This document shows, piece by piece, positions 9,807 to 22,449 of a stretch of DNA of 64,000 nt. The notes below the pieces were generated by a model. The model was not told where the DNA came from and searched no databases. It saw only the letters and a list, made by a program, of their open reading frames with translations. Position 1 is the first letter of the stretch, and the number at the start of each line of letters is the position of its first letter. The translations under genes were made by a program, and so were the position numbers. The stretch is from Myrica gale (taxonomy: Eukaryota; Streptophyta; Magnoliopsida; Fagales; Myricaceae). The stretch lies in the NCBI GenBank assembly GCA_963930655.1, contig OZ005608.1, positions 12,462,001 through 12,526,000 of the forward strand, written 5' to 3'.

Positions 9807-10083
9807 AACATCTTTTTTCCCGCCCCCGAGAAGATTTTCGTGCGGAAAAATATTTATCTGAACGGGATTAGATTTCCGCCGGTATTTGGAAACACTCCAC
9901 TTTTCCGGTGCGAAAAAAGAAGACGAAAACTACATGGCGAACTTTTGATTTTTCAAAAACTCGGATATTTTTTTGTCGCAATTCGGCGCGAAAAAGCTCT
10001 TTCAGCGACGTTGAATACCCGTGAATGGATGTATTTCCCCTGTGAGAGGGATCCATATAAGAAATCATTGCAACAAACATAAC

Positions 10084-10202
10084 GGGTGCGATCATACCAG
10101 CACTAATGCACCGGATCCCATCAGAACTCCGCAGTTAAGCGTGCTTGGGCGAGAGTAGTACTAGGATGGGTGACCTCCTGGGAAGTCCTCGTGTTGCACC
10201 CC
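10084..10202 (+). rRNA. 5S rRNA gene, class C (consensus)
   Basis: Doubled terminator at 10209. Confidence 0.97.
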
Positions 10203-10495
10203 AACATCTTTTTTCCCGCCCCCTTTTTTCCCGCCCCCGAGAAGATTTTCGTGCGGAAAAAATATTTATCTGAACGGGATTAGATTTCCGCCGGTATTTG
10301 GAAACACTCCACTTTTCCGGTGCGAAAAAAGAAGACGAAAATTACATGACGAAATTTTAATTTTTCAAAAACTCGGATATTTTTTTGTCGCAATTCGGCG
10401 CGAAAAAGCTCTTTCAGCGACGTTGAATACCCGTGAATGGATGTATTTCCCCTGTGAGAGGGATCCATATAAGAAATCATTGCAACAAACATAAC

Positions 10496-10614
10496 GGGTG
10501 CGATCATACCAGCACTAATGCACCGGATCCCATCAGAACTCCGCAGTTAAGCGTGCTTGGGCGAGAGTAGTACTAGGATGGGTGACCTCCTGGGAAGTCC
10601 TCGTGTTGCACCCC
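10496..10614 (+). rRNA. 5S rRNA gene, class C (consensus)
   Basis: Fifth slot of block 2; s2 spacer follows. Confidence 0.97.
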
Positions 10615-10892
10615 AACATCTTTTTTCCCGCCCCCGAGAAGATTTTCGTGCGGAAAAAATATTTATCTGAACGGGATTAGATTTCCGACGGTATTTGGAA
10701 ACACTCCACTTTTCCGGTGCGAAAAAAGAAGACGAAAATTACATGACGAAATTTTAATTTTTCAAAAACTCGGATATTTTTTTGTCGCAATTCGGCGCGA
10801 AAAACCTCTTTCAGCGACGTTGAATACCCGTGAATGGATGTATTTCCCCTGTGAGAGGGATCCATATAAGAAATCATTGCAACAACCATAAC

Positions 10893-11007
10893 GGGTGCGA
10901 TCATACCAGCACTAATGCACCGGATCCCATCAGAACTCCGCAGTTAAGCGTGCTTGGGCGAGAGTAGTACTAGGATGGGTGACCTCCTTGGAAGTCCTCG
11001 TGTTGCC
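10893..11007 (+). rRNA. 5S rRNA gene, class D (3' deleted)
   Basis: Start of the second 1994-bp block. Confidence 0.85.
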
Positions 11008-11285
11008 AACATCTTTTTTCCCGCCCCCGAGAAGATTTTCGTGCGGAAAAAATATTTATCTGAACGGGATTAGATTTCCGCCGGTATTTGGAAACACTCC
11101 ACTTTTCCGGTGCGAAAAAAGAAGACGAAAACTACATGGCGAACTTTTGATTTTTCAAAAACTCGGATATTTTTTTGTCGCAATTCGGCGCGAAAAACCT
11201 CTTTCAGCGACGTTGAATACCCGTGAATGGATGTATTTCCCCTGTGAGAGGGATCCATATAAGAAATCATTGCAACAACCATAAC

Positions 11286-11404
11286 GGGTGCGATCATACC
11301 AGCACTAATGCACCGGATCCCATCAGAACTCCGCAGGTATGCGTGCTTGGGCGAGAGTAGTACTAGGATGGGTGACCTCCTGGGAAGTCCTCGTGTTGCA
11401 CCCC
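11286..11404 (+). rRNA. 5S rRNA gene, class A
   Basis: T52G/A55T; identical slot to 9292. Confidence 0.92.
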
Positions 11405-11681
11405 AACATCTTTTTTCCCGCCCCCGAGAAGATTTTCGTGCGGAAAAATATTTATCTGAACGGGATTAGATTTCCGCCGGTATTTGGAAACACTCCACTT
11501 TTCCGGTGCGAAAAAAGAAGACGAAAACTACATGGCGAACTTTTGATTTTTCAAAAACTCGGATATTTTTTTGTCGCAATTCGGCGCGAAAAACCTCTTT
11601 CAGCGACGTTGAATACCCGTGAATGGATGTATTTCCCTTGTGAGAGGGATCCATATAAGAAATCATTGCAACAACCATAAC

Positions 11682-11800
11682 GGGTGCGATCATACCAGCA
11701 CTAATGCACCGGATCCCATCAGAACTCCGCAGGTATGCGTGCTTGGGCGAGAGTAGTACTAGGATGGGTGACCTCCTGGGAAGTCCTCGTGTTGCACCCC
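11682..11800 (+). rRNA. 5S rRNA gene, class A
   Basis: T52G/A55T; CCCTTGTGAG mark upstream. Confidence 0.92.
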
Positions 11801-12077
11801 AACATCTTTTTTCCCGCCCCCGAGAAGATTTTCGTGCGGAAAAATATTTATCTGAACGGGATTAGATTTCCGCCGGTATTTGGAAACACTCCACTTTTCC
11901 GGTGCGAAAAAAGAAGACGAAAACTACATGGCGAACTTTTGATTTTTCAAAAACTCGGATATTTTTTTGTCGCAATTCGGCGCGAAAAAGCTCTTTCAGC
12001 GACGTTGAATACCCGTGAATGGATGTATTTCCCCTGTGAGAGGGATCCATATAAGAAATCATTGCAACAAACATAAC

Positions 12078-12196
12078 GGGTGCGATCATACCAGCACTAA
12101 TGCACCGGATCCCATCAGAACTCCGCAGTTAAGCGTGCTTGGGCGAGAGTAGTACTAGGATGGGTGACCTCCTGGGAAGTCCTCGTGTTGCACCCC
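12078..12196 (+). rRNA. 5S rRNA gene, class C (consensus)
   Basis: Doubled terminator at 12203. Confidence 0.97.
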
Positions 12197-12489
12197 AACA
12201 TCTTTTTTCCCGCCCCCTTTTTTCCCGCCCCCGAGAAGATTTTCGTGCGGAAAAAATATTTATCTGAACGGGATTAGATTTCCGCCGGTATTTGGAAACA
12301 CTCCACTTTTCCGGTGCGAAAAAAGAAGACGAAAATTACATGACGAAATTTTAATTTTTCAAAAACTCGGATATTTTTTTGTCGCAATTCGGCGCGAAAA
12401 AGCTCTTTCAGCGACGTTGAATACCCGTGAATGGATGTATTTCCCCTGTGAGAGGGATCCATATAAGAAATCATTGCAACAAACATAAC

Positions 12490-12608
12490 GGGTGCGATCA
12501 TACCAGCACTAATGCACCGGATCCCATCAGAACTCCGCAGTTAAGCGTGCTTGGGCGAGAGTAGTACTAGGATGGGTGACCTCCTGGGAAGTCCTCGTGT
12601 TGCACCCC
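12490..12608 (+). rRNA. 5S rRNA gene, class C (consensus)
   Basis: No change seen; precedes the six-unit block. Confidence 0.97.
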
Positions 12609-12886
12609 AACATCTTTTTTCCCGCCCCCGAGAAGATTTTCGTGCGGAAAAAATATTTATCTGAACGGGATTAGATTTCCGACGGTATTTGGAAACACTC
12701 CACTTTTCCGGTGCGAAAAAAGAAGACGAAAATTACATGACGAAATTTTAATTTTTCAAAAACTCGGATATTTTTTTGTCGCAATTCGGCGCGAAAAACC
12801 TCTTTCAGCGACGTTGAATACCCGTGAATGGATGTATTTCCCCTGTGAGAGGGATCCATATAAGAAATCATTGCAACAACCATAAC

Positions 12887-13001
12887 GGGTGCGATCATAC
12901 CAGCACTAATGCACCGGATCCCATCAGAACTCCGCAGTTAAGCGTGCTTGGGCGAGAGTAGTACTAGGATGGGTGACCTCCTTGGAAGTCCTCGTGTTGC
13001 C
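12887..13001 (+). rRNA. 5S rRNA gene, class D (3' deleted)
   Basis: First D copy followed by an s3 spacer; earlier D copies are followed by s1-like spacers. Confidence 0.85.
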
Positions 13002-13279
13002 AACATCTTTTTTCCCGCCCCCGAGAAGATTTTCGTGCGGAAAAAATATTTATCTGAACGGGATTAGATTTCTGCCGGTATTTGAAAACACTCCACTTTT
13101 CCGGTGCGAAAAACGAAGACGAAAACTACATGACGAAATTTTGATTTTTCAAAAACTCGGATATTTTTTTGTCGCAATTCGGCGCGAAAAAGCTCTTTCA
13201 GCGACGTTGAATACCCGTGAATGGATGTATTTCCCCTGTGAGAGGGATCCATATAAGAAATCATTGCAACAAACATAAC

Positions 13280-13398
13280 GGGTGCGATCATACCAGCACT
13301 AATGCACCGGATCCCATCAGAACTCCGCAGTTAAGCGTGCTTGGGCGAGAGTAGTACTAGGATGGGTGACCTCCTTGGAAGTCCTCGTGTTGCACCCC
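13280..13398 (+). rRNA. 5S rRNA gene, class T (G97T)
   Basis: Full length with an intact terminal helix; the only change is G97T, the last base of the C box. Class T shares this change with D and N and therefore looks like their parent form. It is followed by an s4 spacer. First of 24 copies. It may be functional, since the changed base is at the edge of the internal promoter, but G97 is normally conserved in plant 5S. Confidence 0.93.
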
Positions 13399-13676
13399 AA
13401 CATCTTTTTTCCCGCCCCCGAGAAGATTTTCGTGCGGAAAAAATATTTATCTGAACGGGATTAGATTTCCGCCGGTATTTGGAAACACTCCACTTTTCCG
13501 GTGCGAAAAAAGAAGACGAAAACTACATGACGAAATTTTGATTTTTCAAAAACTCAGATATTTTTTTGTCGTACTTCGGCGCGAAAAACCTCTTTCAGCG
13601 ACGTTGAATACCCGTGAATGGATGTATTTCCCCTGTGAGAGGGATCCATATAAGAAATCATTGCAACAAACATAAC

Positions 13677-13795
13677 GGGTGCGATCATACCAGCACTAAT
13701 GCACCGGATCCCATCAGAACCCCGCAGTTAAGCGTGCTTGGGCGAGAGTAGTACTAGGATGGGTGACCTCCTGGGAAGTCCTCGTGTTGCACCCC
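13677..13795 (+). rRNA. 5S rRNA gene, class P (T45C)
   Basis: Full length, consensus except T45C (GAACCCCGCAG), which lies outside the internal promoter, so transcription should be normal. All 17 class P copies follow an s4 or s1/s4 chimeric spacer with CGTACTTCGG. This is the class most likely to be active besides C. Confidence 0.94.
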
Positions 13796-14072
13796 AACAT
13801 CTTTTTTCCCGCCCCCGAGAAGATTTTCGTGCGGAAAAATATTTATCTGAACGGGATTAGATTTCCGCCGGTATTTGGAAACACTCCACTTTTCCGGTGC
13901 GAAAAAAGAAGACGAAAACTACATGGCGAACTTTTGATTTTTCAAAAACTCGGATATTTTTTTGTCGCAATTCGGCGCGAAAAACCTCTTTCAGCGACGT
14001 TGAATACCCGTGAATGGATGTATTTCCCTTGTGAGAGGGATCCATATAAGAAATCATTGCAACAACCATAAC

Positions 14073-14191
14073 GGGTGCGATCATACCAGCACTAATGCAC
14101 CGGATCCCATCAGAACTCCGCAGGTATGCGTGCTTGGGCGAGAGTAGTACTAGGATGGGTGACCTCCTGGGAAGTCCTCGTGTTGCACCCC
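14073..14191 (+). rRNA. 5S rRNA gene, class A
   Basis: T52G/A55T; the A unit that is missing from the later 1995-bp blocks. Confidence 0.92.
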
Positions 14192-14468
14192 AACATCTTT
14201 TTTCCCGCCCCCGAGAAGATTTTCGTGCGGAAAAATATTTATCTGAACGGGATTAGATTTCCGCCGGTATTTGGAAACACTCCACTTTTCCGGTGCGAAA
14301 AAAGAAGACGAAAACTACATGGCGAACTTTTGATTTTTCAAAAACTCGGATATTTTTTTGTCGCAATTCGGCGCGAAAAAGCTCTTTCAGCGACGTTGAA
14401 TACCCGTGAATGGATGTATTTCCCCTGTGAGAGGGATCCATATAAGAAATCATTGCAACAAACATAAC

Positions 14469-14587
14469 GGGTGCGATCATACCAGCACTAATGCACCGGA
14501 TCCCATCAGAACTCCGCAGTTAAGCGTGCTTGGGCGAGAGTAGTACTAGGATGGGTGACCTCCTGGGAAGTCCTCGTGTTGCACCCC
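14469..14587 (+). rRNA. 5S rRNA gene, class C (consensus)
   Basis: Doubled terminator at 14594. Confidence 0.97.
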
Positions 14588-14880
14588 AACATCTTTTTTC
14601 CCGCCCCCTTTTTTCCCGCCCCCGAGAAGATTTTCGTGCGGAAAAAATATTTATCTGAACGGGATTAGATTTCCGCCGGTATTTGGAAACACTCCACTTT
14701 TCCGGTGCGAAAAAAGAAGACGAAAATTACATGACGAAATTTTAATTTTTCAAAAACTCGGATATTTTTTTGTCGCAATTCGGCGCGAAAAAGCTCTTTC
14801 AGCGACGTTGAATACCCGTGAATGGATGTATTTCCCCTGTGAGAGGGATCCATATAAGAAATCATTGCAACAAACATAAC

Positions 14881-14999
14881 GGGTGCGATCATACCAGCAC
14901 TAATGCACCGGATCCCATCAGAACTCCGCAGTTAAGCGTGCTTGGGCGAGAGTAGTACTAGGATGGGTGACCTCCTGGGAAGTCCTCGTGTTGCACCCC
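14881..14999 (+). rRNA. 5S rRNA gene, class C (consensus)
   Basis: Last slot of the six-unit block. Confidence 0.97.
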
Positions 15000-15277
15000 A
15001 ACATCTTTTTTCCCGCCCCCGAGAAGATTTTCGTGCGGAAAAAATATTTATCTGAACGGGATTAGATTTCCGACGGTATTTGGAAACACTCCACTTTTCC
15101 GGTGCGAAAAAAGAAGACGAAAATTACATGACGAAATTTTAATTTTTCAAAAACTCGGATATTTTTTTGTCGCAATTCGGCGCGAAAAACCTCTTTCAGC
15201 GACGTTGAATACCCGTGAATGGATGTATTTCCCCTGTGAGAGGGATCCATATAAGAAATCATTGCAACAACCATAAC

Positions 15278-15392
15278 GGGTGCGATCATACCAGCACTAA
15301 TGCACCGGATCCCATCAGAACTCCGCAGTTAAGCGTGCTTGGGCGAGAGTAGTACTAGGATGGGTGACCTCCTTGGAAGTCCTCGTGTTGCC
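15278..15392 (+). rRNA. 5S rRNA gene, class D (3' deleted)
   Basis: Opens the first 1995-bp block. Confidence 0.85.
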
Positions 15393-15670
15393 AACATCTT
15401 TTTTCCCGCCCCCGAGAAGATTTTCGTGCGGAAAAAATATTTATCTGAACGGGATTAGATTTCTGCCGGTATTTGAAAACACTCCACTTTTCCGGTGCGA
15501 AAAACGAAGACGAAAACTACATGACGAAATTTTGATTTTTCAAAAACTCGGATATTTTTTTGTCGCAATTCGGCGCGAAAAAGCTCTTTCAGCGACGTTG
15601 AATACCCGTGAATGGATGTATTTCCCCTGTGAGAGGGATCCATATAAGAAATCATTGCAACAAACATAAC

Positions 15671-15789
15671 GGGTGCGATCATACCAGCACTAATGCACCG
15701 GATCCCATCAGAACTCCGCAGTTAAGCGTGCTTGGGCGAGAGTAGTACTAGGATGGGTGACCTCCTTGGAAGTCCTCGTGTTGCACCCC
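15671..15789 (+). rRNA. 5S rRNA gene, class T
   Basis: G97T only; s4 spacer follows. Confidence 0.93.
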
Positions 15790-16067
15790 AACATCTTTTT
15801 TCCCGCCCCCGAGAAGATTTTCGTGCGGAAAAAATATTTATCTGAACGGGATTAGATTTCCGCCGGTATTTGGAAACACTCCACTTTTCCGGTGCGAAAA
15901 AAGAAGACGAAAACTACATGACGAAATTTTGATTTTTCAAAAACTCAGATATTTTTTTGTCGTACTTCGGCGCGAAAAACCTCTTTCAGCGACGTTGAAT
16001 ACCCGTGAATGGATGTATTTCCCCTGTGAGAGGGATCCATATAAGAAATCATTGCAACAAACATAAC

Positions 16068-16186
16068 GGGTGCGATCATACCAGCACTAATGCACCGGAT
16101 CCCATCAGAACCCCGCAGTTAAGCGTGCTTGGGCGAGAGTAGTACTAGGATGGGTGACCTCCTGGGAAGTCCTCGTGTTGCACCCC
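16068..16186 (+). rRNA. 5S rRNA gene, class P
   Basis: T45C. It is followed by the s1 spacer that follows A in the six-unit block. Confidence 0.94.
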
Positions 16187-16463
16187 AACATCTTTTTTCC
16201 CGCCCCCGAGAAGATTTTCGTGCGGAAAAATATTTATCTGAACGGGATTAGATTTCCGCCGGTATTTGGAAACACTCCACTTTTCCGGTGCGAAAAAAGA
16301 AGACGAAAACTACATGGCGAACTTTTGATTTTTCAAAAACTCGGATATTTTTTTGTCGCAATTCGGCGCGAAAAAGCTCTTTCAGCGACGTTGAATACCC
16401 GTGAATGGATGTATTTCCCCTGTGAGAGGGATCCATATAAGAAATCATTGCAACAAACATAAC

Positions 16464-16582
16464 GGGTGCGATCATACCAGCACTAATGCACCGGATCCCA
16501 TCAGAACTCCGCAGTTAAGCGTGCTTGGGCGAGAGTAGTACTAGGATGGGTGACCTCCTGGGAAGTCCTCGTGTTGCACCCC
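16464..16582 (+). rRNA. 5S rRNA gene, class C (consensus)
   Basis: Follows P directly; doubled terminator at 16589. Confidence 0.97.
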
Positions 16583-16875
16583 AACATCTTTTTTCCCGCC
16601 CCCTTTTTTCCCGCCCCCGAGAAGATTTTCGTGCGGAAAAAATATTTATCTGAACGGGATTAGATTTCCGCCGGTATTTGGAAACACTCCACTTTTCCGG
16701 TGCGAAAAAAGAAGACGAAAATTACATGACGAAATTTTAATTTTTCAAAAACTCGGATATTTTTTTGTCGCAATTCGGCGCGAAAAAGCTCTTTCAGCGA
16801 CGTTGAATACCCGTGAATGGATGTATTTCCCCTGTGAGAGGGATCCATATAAGAAATCATTGCAACAAACATAAC

Positions 16876-16994
16876 GGGTGCGATCATACCAGCACTAATG
16901 CACCGGATCCCATCAGAACTCCGCAGTTAAGCGTGCTTGGGCGAGAGTAGTACTAGGATGGGTGACCTCCTGGGAAGTCCTCGTGTTGCACCCC
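16876..16994 (+). rRNA. 5S rRNA gene, class C (consensus)
   Basis: Last slot of the first 1995-bp block. Confidence 0.97.
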
Positions 16995-17272
16995 AACATC
17001 TTTTTTCCCGCCCCCGAGAAGATTTTCGTGCGGAAAAAATATTTATCTGAACGGGATTAGATTTCCGACGGTATTTGGAAACACTCCACTTTTCCGGTGC
17101 GAAAAAAGAAGACGAAAATTACATGACGAAATTTTAATTTTTCAAAAACTCGGATATTTTTTTGTCGCAATTCGGCGCGAAAAACCTCTTTCAGCGACGT
17201 TGAATACCCGTGAATGGATGTATTTCCCCTGTGAGAGGGATCCATATAAGAAATCATTGCAACAACCATAAC

Positions 17273-17387
17273 GGGTGCGATCATACCAGCACTAATGCAC
17301 CGGATCCCATCAGAACTCCGCAGTTAAGCGTGCTTGGGCGAGAGTAGTACTAGGATGGGTGACCTCCTTGGAAGTCCTCGTGTTGCC
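17273..17387 (+). rRNA. 5S rRNA gene, class D (3' deleted)
   Basis: Second 1995-bp block, first slot. Confidence 0.85.
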
Positions 17388-17665
17388 AACATCTTTTTTC
17401 CCGCCCCCGAGAAGATTTTCGTGCGGAAAAAATATTTATCTGAACGGGATTAGATTTCTGCCGGTATTTGAAAACACTCCACTTTTCCGGTGCGAAAAAC
17501 GAAGACGAAAACTACATGACGAAATTTTGATTTTTCAAAAACTCGGATATTTTTTTGTCGCAATTCGGCGCGAAAAAGCTCTTTCAGCGACGTTGAATAC
17601 CCGTGAATGGATGTATTTCCCCTGTGAGAGGGATCCATATAAGAAATCATTGCAACAAACATAAC

Positions 17666-17784
17666 GGGTGCGATCATACCAGCACTAATGCACCGGATCC
17701 CATCAGAACTCCGCAGTTAAGCGTGCTTGGGCGAGAGTAGTACTAGGATGGGTGACCTCCTTGGAAGTCCTCGTGTTGCACCCC
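17666..17784 (+). rRNA. 5S rRNA gene, class T
   Basis: G97T; second slot. Confidence 0.93.
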
Positions 17785-18062
17785 AACATCTTTTTTCCCG
17801 CCCCCGAGAAGATTTTCGTGCGGAAAAAATATTTATCTGAACGGGATTAGATTTCCGCCGGTATTTGGAAACACTCCACTTTTCCGGTGCGAAAAAAGAA
17901 GACGAAAACTACATGACGAAATTTTGATTTTTCAAAAACTCAGATATTTTTTTGTCGTACTTCGGCGCGAAAAACCTCTTTCAGCGACGTTGAATACCCG
18001 TGAATGGATGTATTTCCCCTGTGAGAGGGATCCATATAAGAAATCATTGCAACAAACATAAC

Positions 18063-18181
18063 GGGTGCGATCATACCAGCACTAATGCACCGGATCCCAT
18101 CAGAACCCCGCAGTTAAGCGTGCTTGGGCGAGAGTAGTACTAGGATGGGTGACCTCCTGGGAAGTCCTCGTGTTGCACCCC
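18063..18181 (+). rRNA. 5S rRNA gene, class P
   Basis: T45C; third slot. Confidence 0.94.
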
Positions 18182-18458
18182 AACATCTTTTTTCCCGCCC
18201 CCGAGAAGATTTTCGTGCGGAAAAATATTTATCTGAACGGGATTAGATTTCCGCCGGTATTTGGAAACACTCCACTTTTCCGGTGCGAAAAAAGAAGACG
18301 AAAACTACATGGCGAACTTTTGATTTTTCAAAAACTCGGATATTTTTTTGTCGCAATTCGGCGCGAAAAAGCTCTTTCAGCGACGTTGAATACCCGTGAA
18401 TGGATGTATTTCCCCTGTGAGAGGGATCCATATAAGAAATCATTGCAACAAACATAAC

Positions 18459-18577
18459 GGGTGCGATCATACCAGCACTAATGCACCGGATCCCATCAGA
18501 ACTCCGCAGTTAAGCGTGCTTGGGCGAGAGTAGTACTAGGATGGGTGACCTCCTGGGAAGTCCTCGTGTTGCACCCC
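18459..18577 (+). rRNA. 5S rRNA gene, class C (consensus)
   Basis: Doubled terminator at 18584. Confidence 0.97.
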
Positions 18578-18870
18578 AACATCTTTTTTCCCGCCCCCTT
18601 TTTTCCCGCCCCCGAGAAGATTTTCGTGCGGAAAAAATATTTATCTGAACGGGATTAGATTTCCGCCGGTATTTGGAAACACTCCACTTTTCCGGTGCGA
18701 AAAAAGAAGACGAAAATTACATGACGAAATTTTAATTTTTCAAAAACTCGGATATTTTTTTGTCGCAATTCGGCGCGAAAAAGCTCTTTCAGCGACGTTG
18801 AATACCCGTGAATGGATGTATTTCCCCTGTGAGAGGGATCCATATAAGAAATCATTGCAACAAACATAAC

Positions 18871-18989
18871 GGGTGCGATCATACCAGCACTAATGCACCG
18901 GATCCCATCAGAACTCCGCAGTTAAGCGTGCTTGGGCGAGAGTAGTACTAGGATGGGTGACCTCCTGGGAAGTCCTCGTGTTGCACCCC
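18871..18989 (+). rRNA. 5S rRNA gene, class C (consensus)
   Basis: Fifth slot of the second 1995-bp block. Confidence 0.97.
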
Positions 18990-19267
18990 AACATCTTTTT
19001 TCCCGCCCCCGAGAAGATTTTCGTGCGGAAAAAATATTTATCTGAACGGGATTAGATTTCCGACGGTATTTGGAAACACTCCACTTTTCCGGTGCGAAAA
19101 AAGAAGACGAAAATTACATGACGAAATTTTAATTTTTCAAAAACTCGGATATTTTTTTGTCGCAATTCGGCGCGAAAAACCTCTTTCAGCGACGTTGAAT
19201 ACCCGTGAATGGATGTATTTCCCCTGTGAGAGGGATCCATATAAGAAATCATTGCAACAACCATAAC

Positions 19268-19382
19268 GGGTGCGATCATACCAGCACTAATGCACCGGAT
19301 CCCATCAGAACTCCGCAGTTAAGCGTGCTTGGGCGAGAGTAGTACTAGGATGGGTGACCTCCTTGGAAGTCCTCGTGTTGCC
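19268..19382 (+). rRNA. 5S rRNA gene, class D (3' deleted)
   Basis: Third 1995-bp block, first slot. Confidence 0.85.
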
Positions 19383-19660
19383 AACATCTTTTTTCCCGCC
19401 CCCGAGAAGATTTTCGTGCGGAAAAAATATTTATCTGAACGGGATTAGATTTCTGCCGGTATTTGAAAACACTCCACTTTTCCGGTGCGAAAAACGAAGA
19501 CGAAAACTACATGACGAAATTTTGATTTTTCAAAAACTCGGATATTTTTTTGTCGCAATTCGGCGCGAAAAAGCTCTTTCAGCGACGTTGAATACCCGTG
19601 AATGGATGTATTTCCCCTGTGAGAGGGATCCATATAAGAAATCATTGCAACAAACATAAC

Positions 19661-19779
19661 GGGTGCGATCATACCAGCACTAATGCACCGGATCCCATCA
19701 GAACTCCGCAGTTAAGCGTGCTTGGGCGAGAGTAGTACTAGGATGGGTGACCTCCTTGGAAGTCCTCGTGTTGCACCCC
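19661..19779 (+). rRNA. 5S rRNA gene, class T
   Basis: G97T; s4 spacer follows. Confidence 0.93.
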
Positions 19780-20057
19780 AACATCTTTTTTCCCGCCCCC
19801 GAGAAGATTTTCGTGCGGAAAAAATATTTATCTGAACGGGATTAGATTTCCGCCGGTATTTGGAAACACTCCACTTTTCCGGTGCGAAAAAAGAAGACGA
19901 AAACTACATGACGAAATTTTGATTTTTCAAAAACTCAGATATTTTTTTGTCGTACTTCGGCGCGAAAAACCTCTTTCAGCGACGTTGAATACCCGTGAAT
20001 GGATGTATTTCCCCTGTGAGAGGGATCCATATAAGAAATCATTGCAACAAACATAAC

Positions 20058-20176
20058 GGGTGCGATCATACCAGCACTAATGCACCGGATCCCATCAGAA
20101 CCCCGCAGTTAAGCGTGCTTGGGCGAGAGTAGTACTAGGATGGGTGACCTCCTGGGAAGTCCTCGTGTTGCACCCC
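20058..20176 (+). rRNA. 5S rRNA gene, class P
   Basis: T45C; s1 spacer follows. Confidence 0.94.
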
Positions 20177-20453
20177 AACATCTTTTTTCCCGCCCCCGAG
20201 AAGATTTTCGTGCGGAAAAATATTTATCTGAACGGGATTAGATTTCCGCCGGTATTTGGAAACACTCCACTTTTCCGGTGCGAAAAAAGAAGACGAAAAC
20301 TACATGGCGAACTTTTGATTTTTCAAAAACTCGGATATTTTTTTGTCGCAATTCGGCGCGAAAAAGCTCTTTCAGCGACGTTGAATACCCGTGAATGGAT
20401 GTATTTCCCCTGTGAGAGGGATCCATATAAGAAATCATTGCAACAAACATAAC

Positions 20454-20572
20454 GGGTGCGATCATACCAGCACTAATGCACCGGATCCCATCAGAACTCC
20501 GCAGTTAAGCGTGCTTGGGCGAGAGTAGTACTAGGATGGGTGACCTCCTGGGAAGTCCTCGTGTTGCACCCC
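20454..20572 (+). rRNA. 5S rRNA gene, class C (consensus)
   Basis: Doubled terminator at 20579. Confidence 0.97.
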
Positions 20573-20865
20573 AACATCTTTTTTCCCGCCCCCTTTTTTC
20601 CCGCCCCCGAGAAGATTTTCGTGCGGAAAAAATATTTATCTGAACGGGATTAGATTTCCGCCGGTATTTGGAAACACTCCACTTTTCCGGTGCGAAAAAA
20701 GAAGACGAAAATTACATGACGAAATTTTAATTTTTCAAAAACTCGGATATTTTTTTGTCGCAATTCGGCGCGAAAAAGCTCTTTCAGCGACGTTGAATAC
20801 CCGTGAATGGATGTATTTCCCCTGTGAGAGGGATCCATATAAGAAATCATTGCAACAAACATAAC

Positions 20866-20984
20866 GGGTGCGATCATACCAGCACTAATGCACCGGATCC
20901 CATCAGAACTCCGCAGTTAAGCGTGCTTGGGCGAGAGTAGTACTAGGATGGGTGACCTCCTGGGAAGTCCTCGTGTTGCACCCC
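20866..20984 (+). rRNA. 5S rRNA gene, class C (consensus)
   Basis: Fifth slot of the third 1995-bp block. Confidence 0.97.
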
Positions 20985-21262
20985 AACATCTTTTTTCCCG
21001 CCCCCGAGAAGATTTTCGTGCGGAAAAAATATTTATCTGAACGGGATTAGATTTCCGACGGTATTTGGAAACACTCCACTTTTCCGGTGCGAAAAAAGAA
21101 GACGAAAATTACATGACGAAATTTTAATTTTTCAAAAACTCGGATATTTTTTTGTCGCAATTCGGCGCGAAAAACCTCTTTCAGCGACGTTGAATACCCG
21201 TGAATGGATGTATTTCCCCTGTGAGAGGGATCCATATAAGAAATCATTGCAACAACCATAAC

Positions 21263-21377
21263 GGGTGCGATCATACCAGCACTAATGCACCGGATCCCAT
21301 CAGAACTCCGCAGTTAAGCGTGCTTGGGCGAGAGTAGTACTAGGATGGGTGACCTCCTTGGAAGTCCTCGTGTTGCC
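21263..21377 (+). rRNA. 5S rRNA gene, class D (3' deleted)
   Basis: The s3 spacer that follows has CTCCATTTTTCC for CTCCACTTTTCC near 21471, shared with the copy at 23259. Confidence 0.85.
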
Positions 21378-21655
21378 AACATCTTTTTTCCCGCCCCCGA
21401 GAAGATTTTCGTGCGGAAAAAATATTTATCTGAACGGGATTAGATTTCTGCCGGTATTTGAAAACACTCCATTTTTCCGGTGCGAAAAACGAAGACGAAA
21501 ACTACATGACGAAATTTTGATTTTTCAAAAACTCGGATATTTTTTTGTCGCAATTCGGCGCGAAAAAGCTCTTTCAGCGACGTTGAATACCCGTGAATGG
21601 ATGTATTTCCCCTGTGAGAGGGATCCATATAAGAAATCATTGCAACAAACATAAC

Positions 21656-21774
21656 GGGTGCGATCATACCAGCACTAATGCACCGGATCCCATCAGAACT
21701 CCGCAGTTAAGCGTGCTTGGGCGAGAGTAGTACTAGGATGGGTGACCTCCTTGGAAGTCCTCGTGTTGCACCCC
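21656..21774 (+). rRNA. 5S rRNA gene, class T
   Basis: G97T; fourth 1995-1996-bp block. Confidence 0.93.
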
Positions 21775-22052
21775 AACATCTTTTTTCCCGCCCCCGAGAA
21801 GATTTTCGTGCGGAAAAAATATTTATCTGAACGGGATTAGATTTCCGCCGGTATTTGGAAACACTCCACTTTTCCGGTGCGAAAAAAGAAGACGAAAACT
21901 ACATGACGAAATTTTGATTTTTCAAAAACTCAGATATTTTTTTGTCGTACTTCGGCGCGAAAAACCTCTTTCAGCGACGTTGAATACCCGTGAATGGATG
22001 TATTTCCCCTGTGAGAGGGATCCATATAAGAAATCATTGCAACAAACATAAC

Positions 22053-22171
22053 GGGTGCGATCATACCAGCACTAATGCACCGGATCCCATCAGAACCCCG
22101 CAGTTAAGCGTGCTTGGGCGAGAGTAGTACTAGGATGGGTGACCTCCTGGGAAGTCCTCGTGTTGCACCCC
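22053..22171 (+). rRNA. 5S rRNA gene, class P
   Basis: T45C. The spacer that follows switches to s2-like with a GAAGAGG mark, adding 1 bp. Confidence 0.94.
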
Positions 22172-22449
22172 AACATCTTTTTTCCCGCCCCCGAGAAGAT
22201 TTTCGTGCGGAAAAAATATTTATCTGAACGGGATTAGATTTCCGCCGGTATTTGGAAACACTCCACTTTTCCGGTGCGAAAAAAGAAGAGGAAAATTACA
22301 TGACGAAATTTTAATTTTTCAAAAACTCGGATATTTTTTTGTCGCAATTCGGCGCGAAAAAGCTCTTTCAGCGACGTTGAATACCCGTGAATGGATGTAT
22401 TTCCCCTGTGAGAGGGATCCATATAAGAAATCATTGCAACAAACATAAC

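Larger units (their letters stand above)
8899..12886 (+). repeat. higher-order repeat 2: five-unit block of 1994 bp, order D-A-A-C-C
   Basis: Two copies start at 8899 and 10893. The order matches block 1 with D in the slot of L. The 4-bp difference in period equals the D-class deletion. Confidence 0.9.
12887..15277 (+). repeat. six-unit block of 2391 bp, order D-T-P-A-C-C
   Basis: One copy only. It has the D, A, C and C slots of block 2 plus T and P in place of one A. It sits exactly between blocks 2 and 3 and looks like an intermediate. Confidence 0.85.
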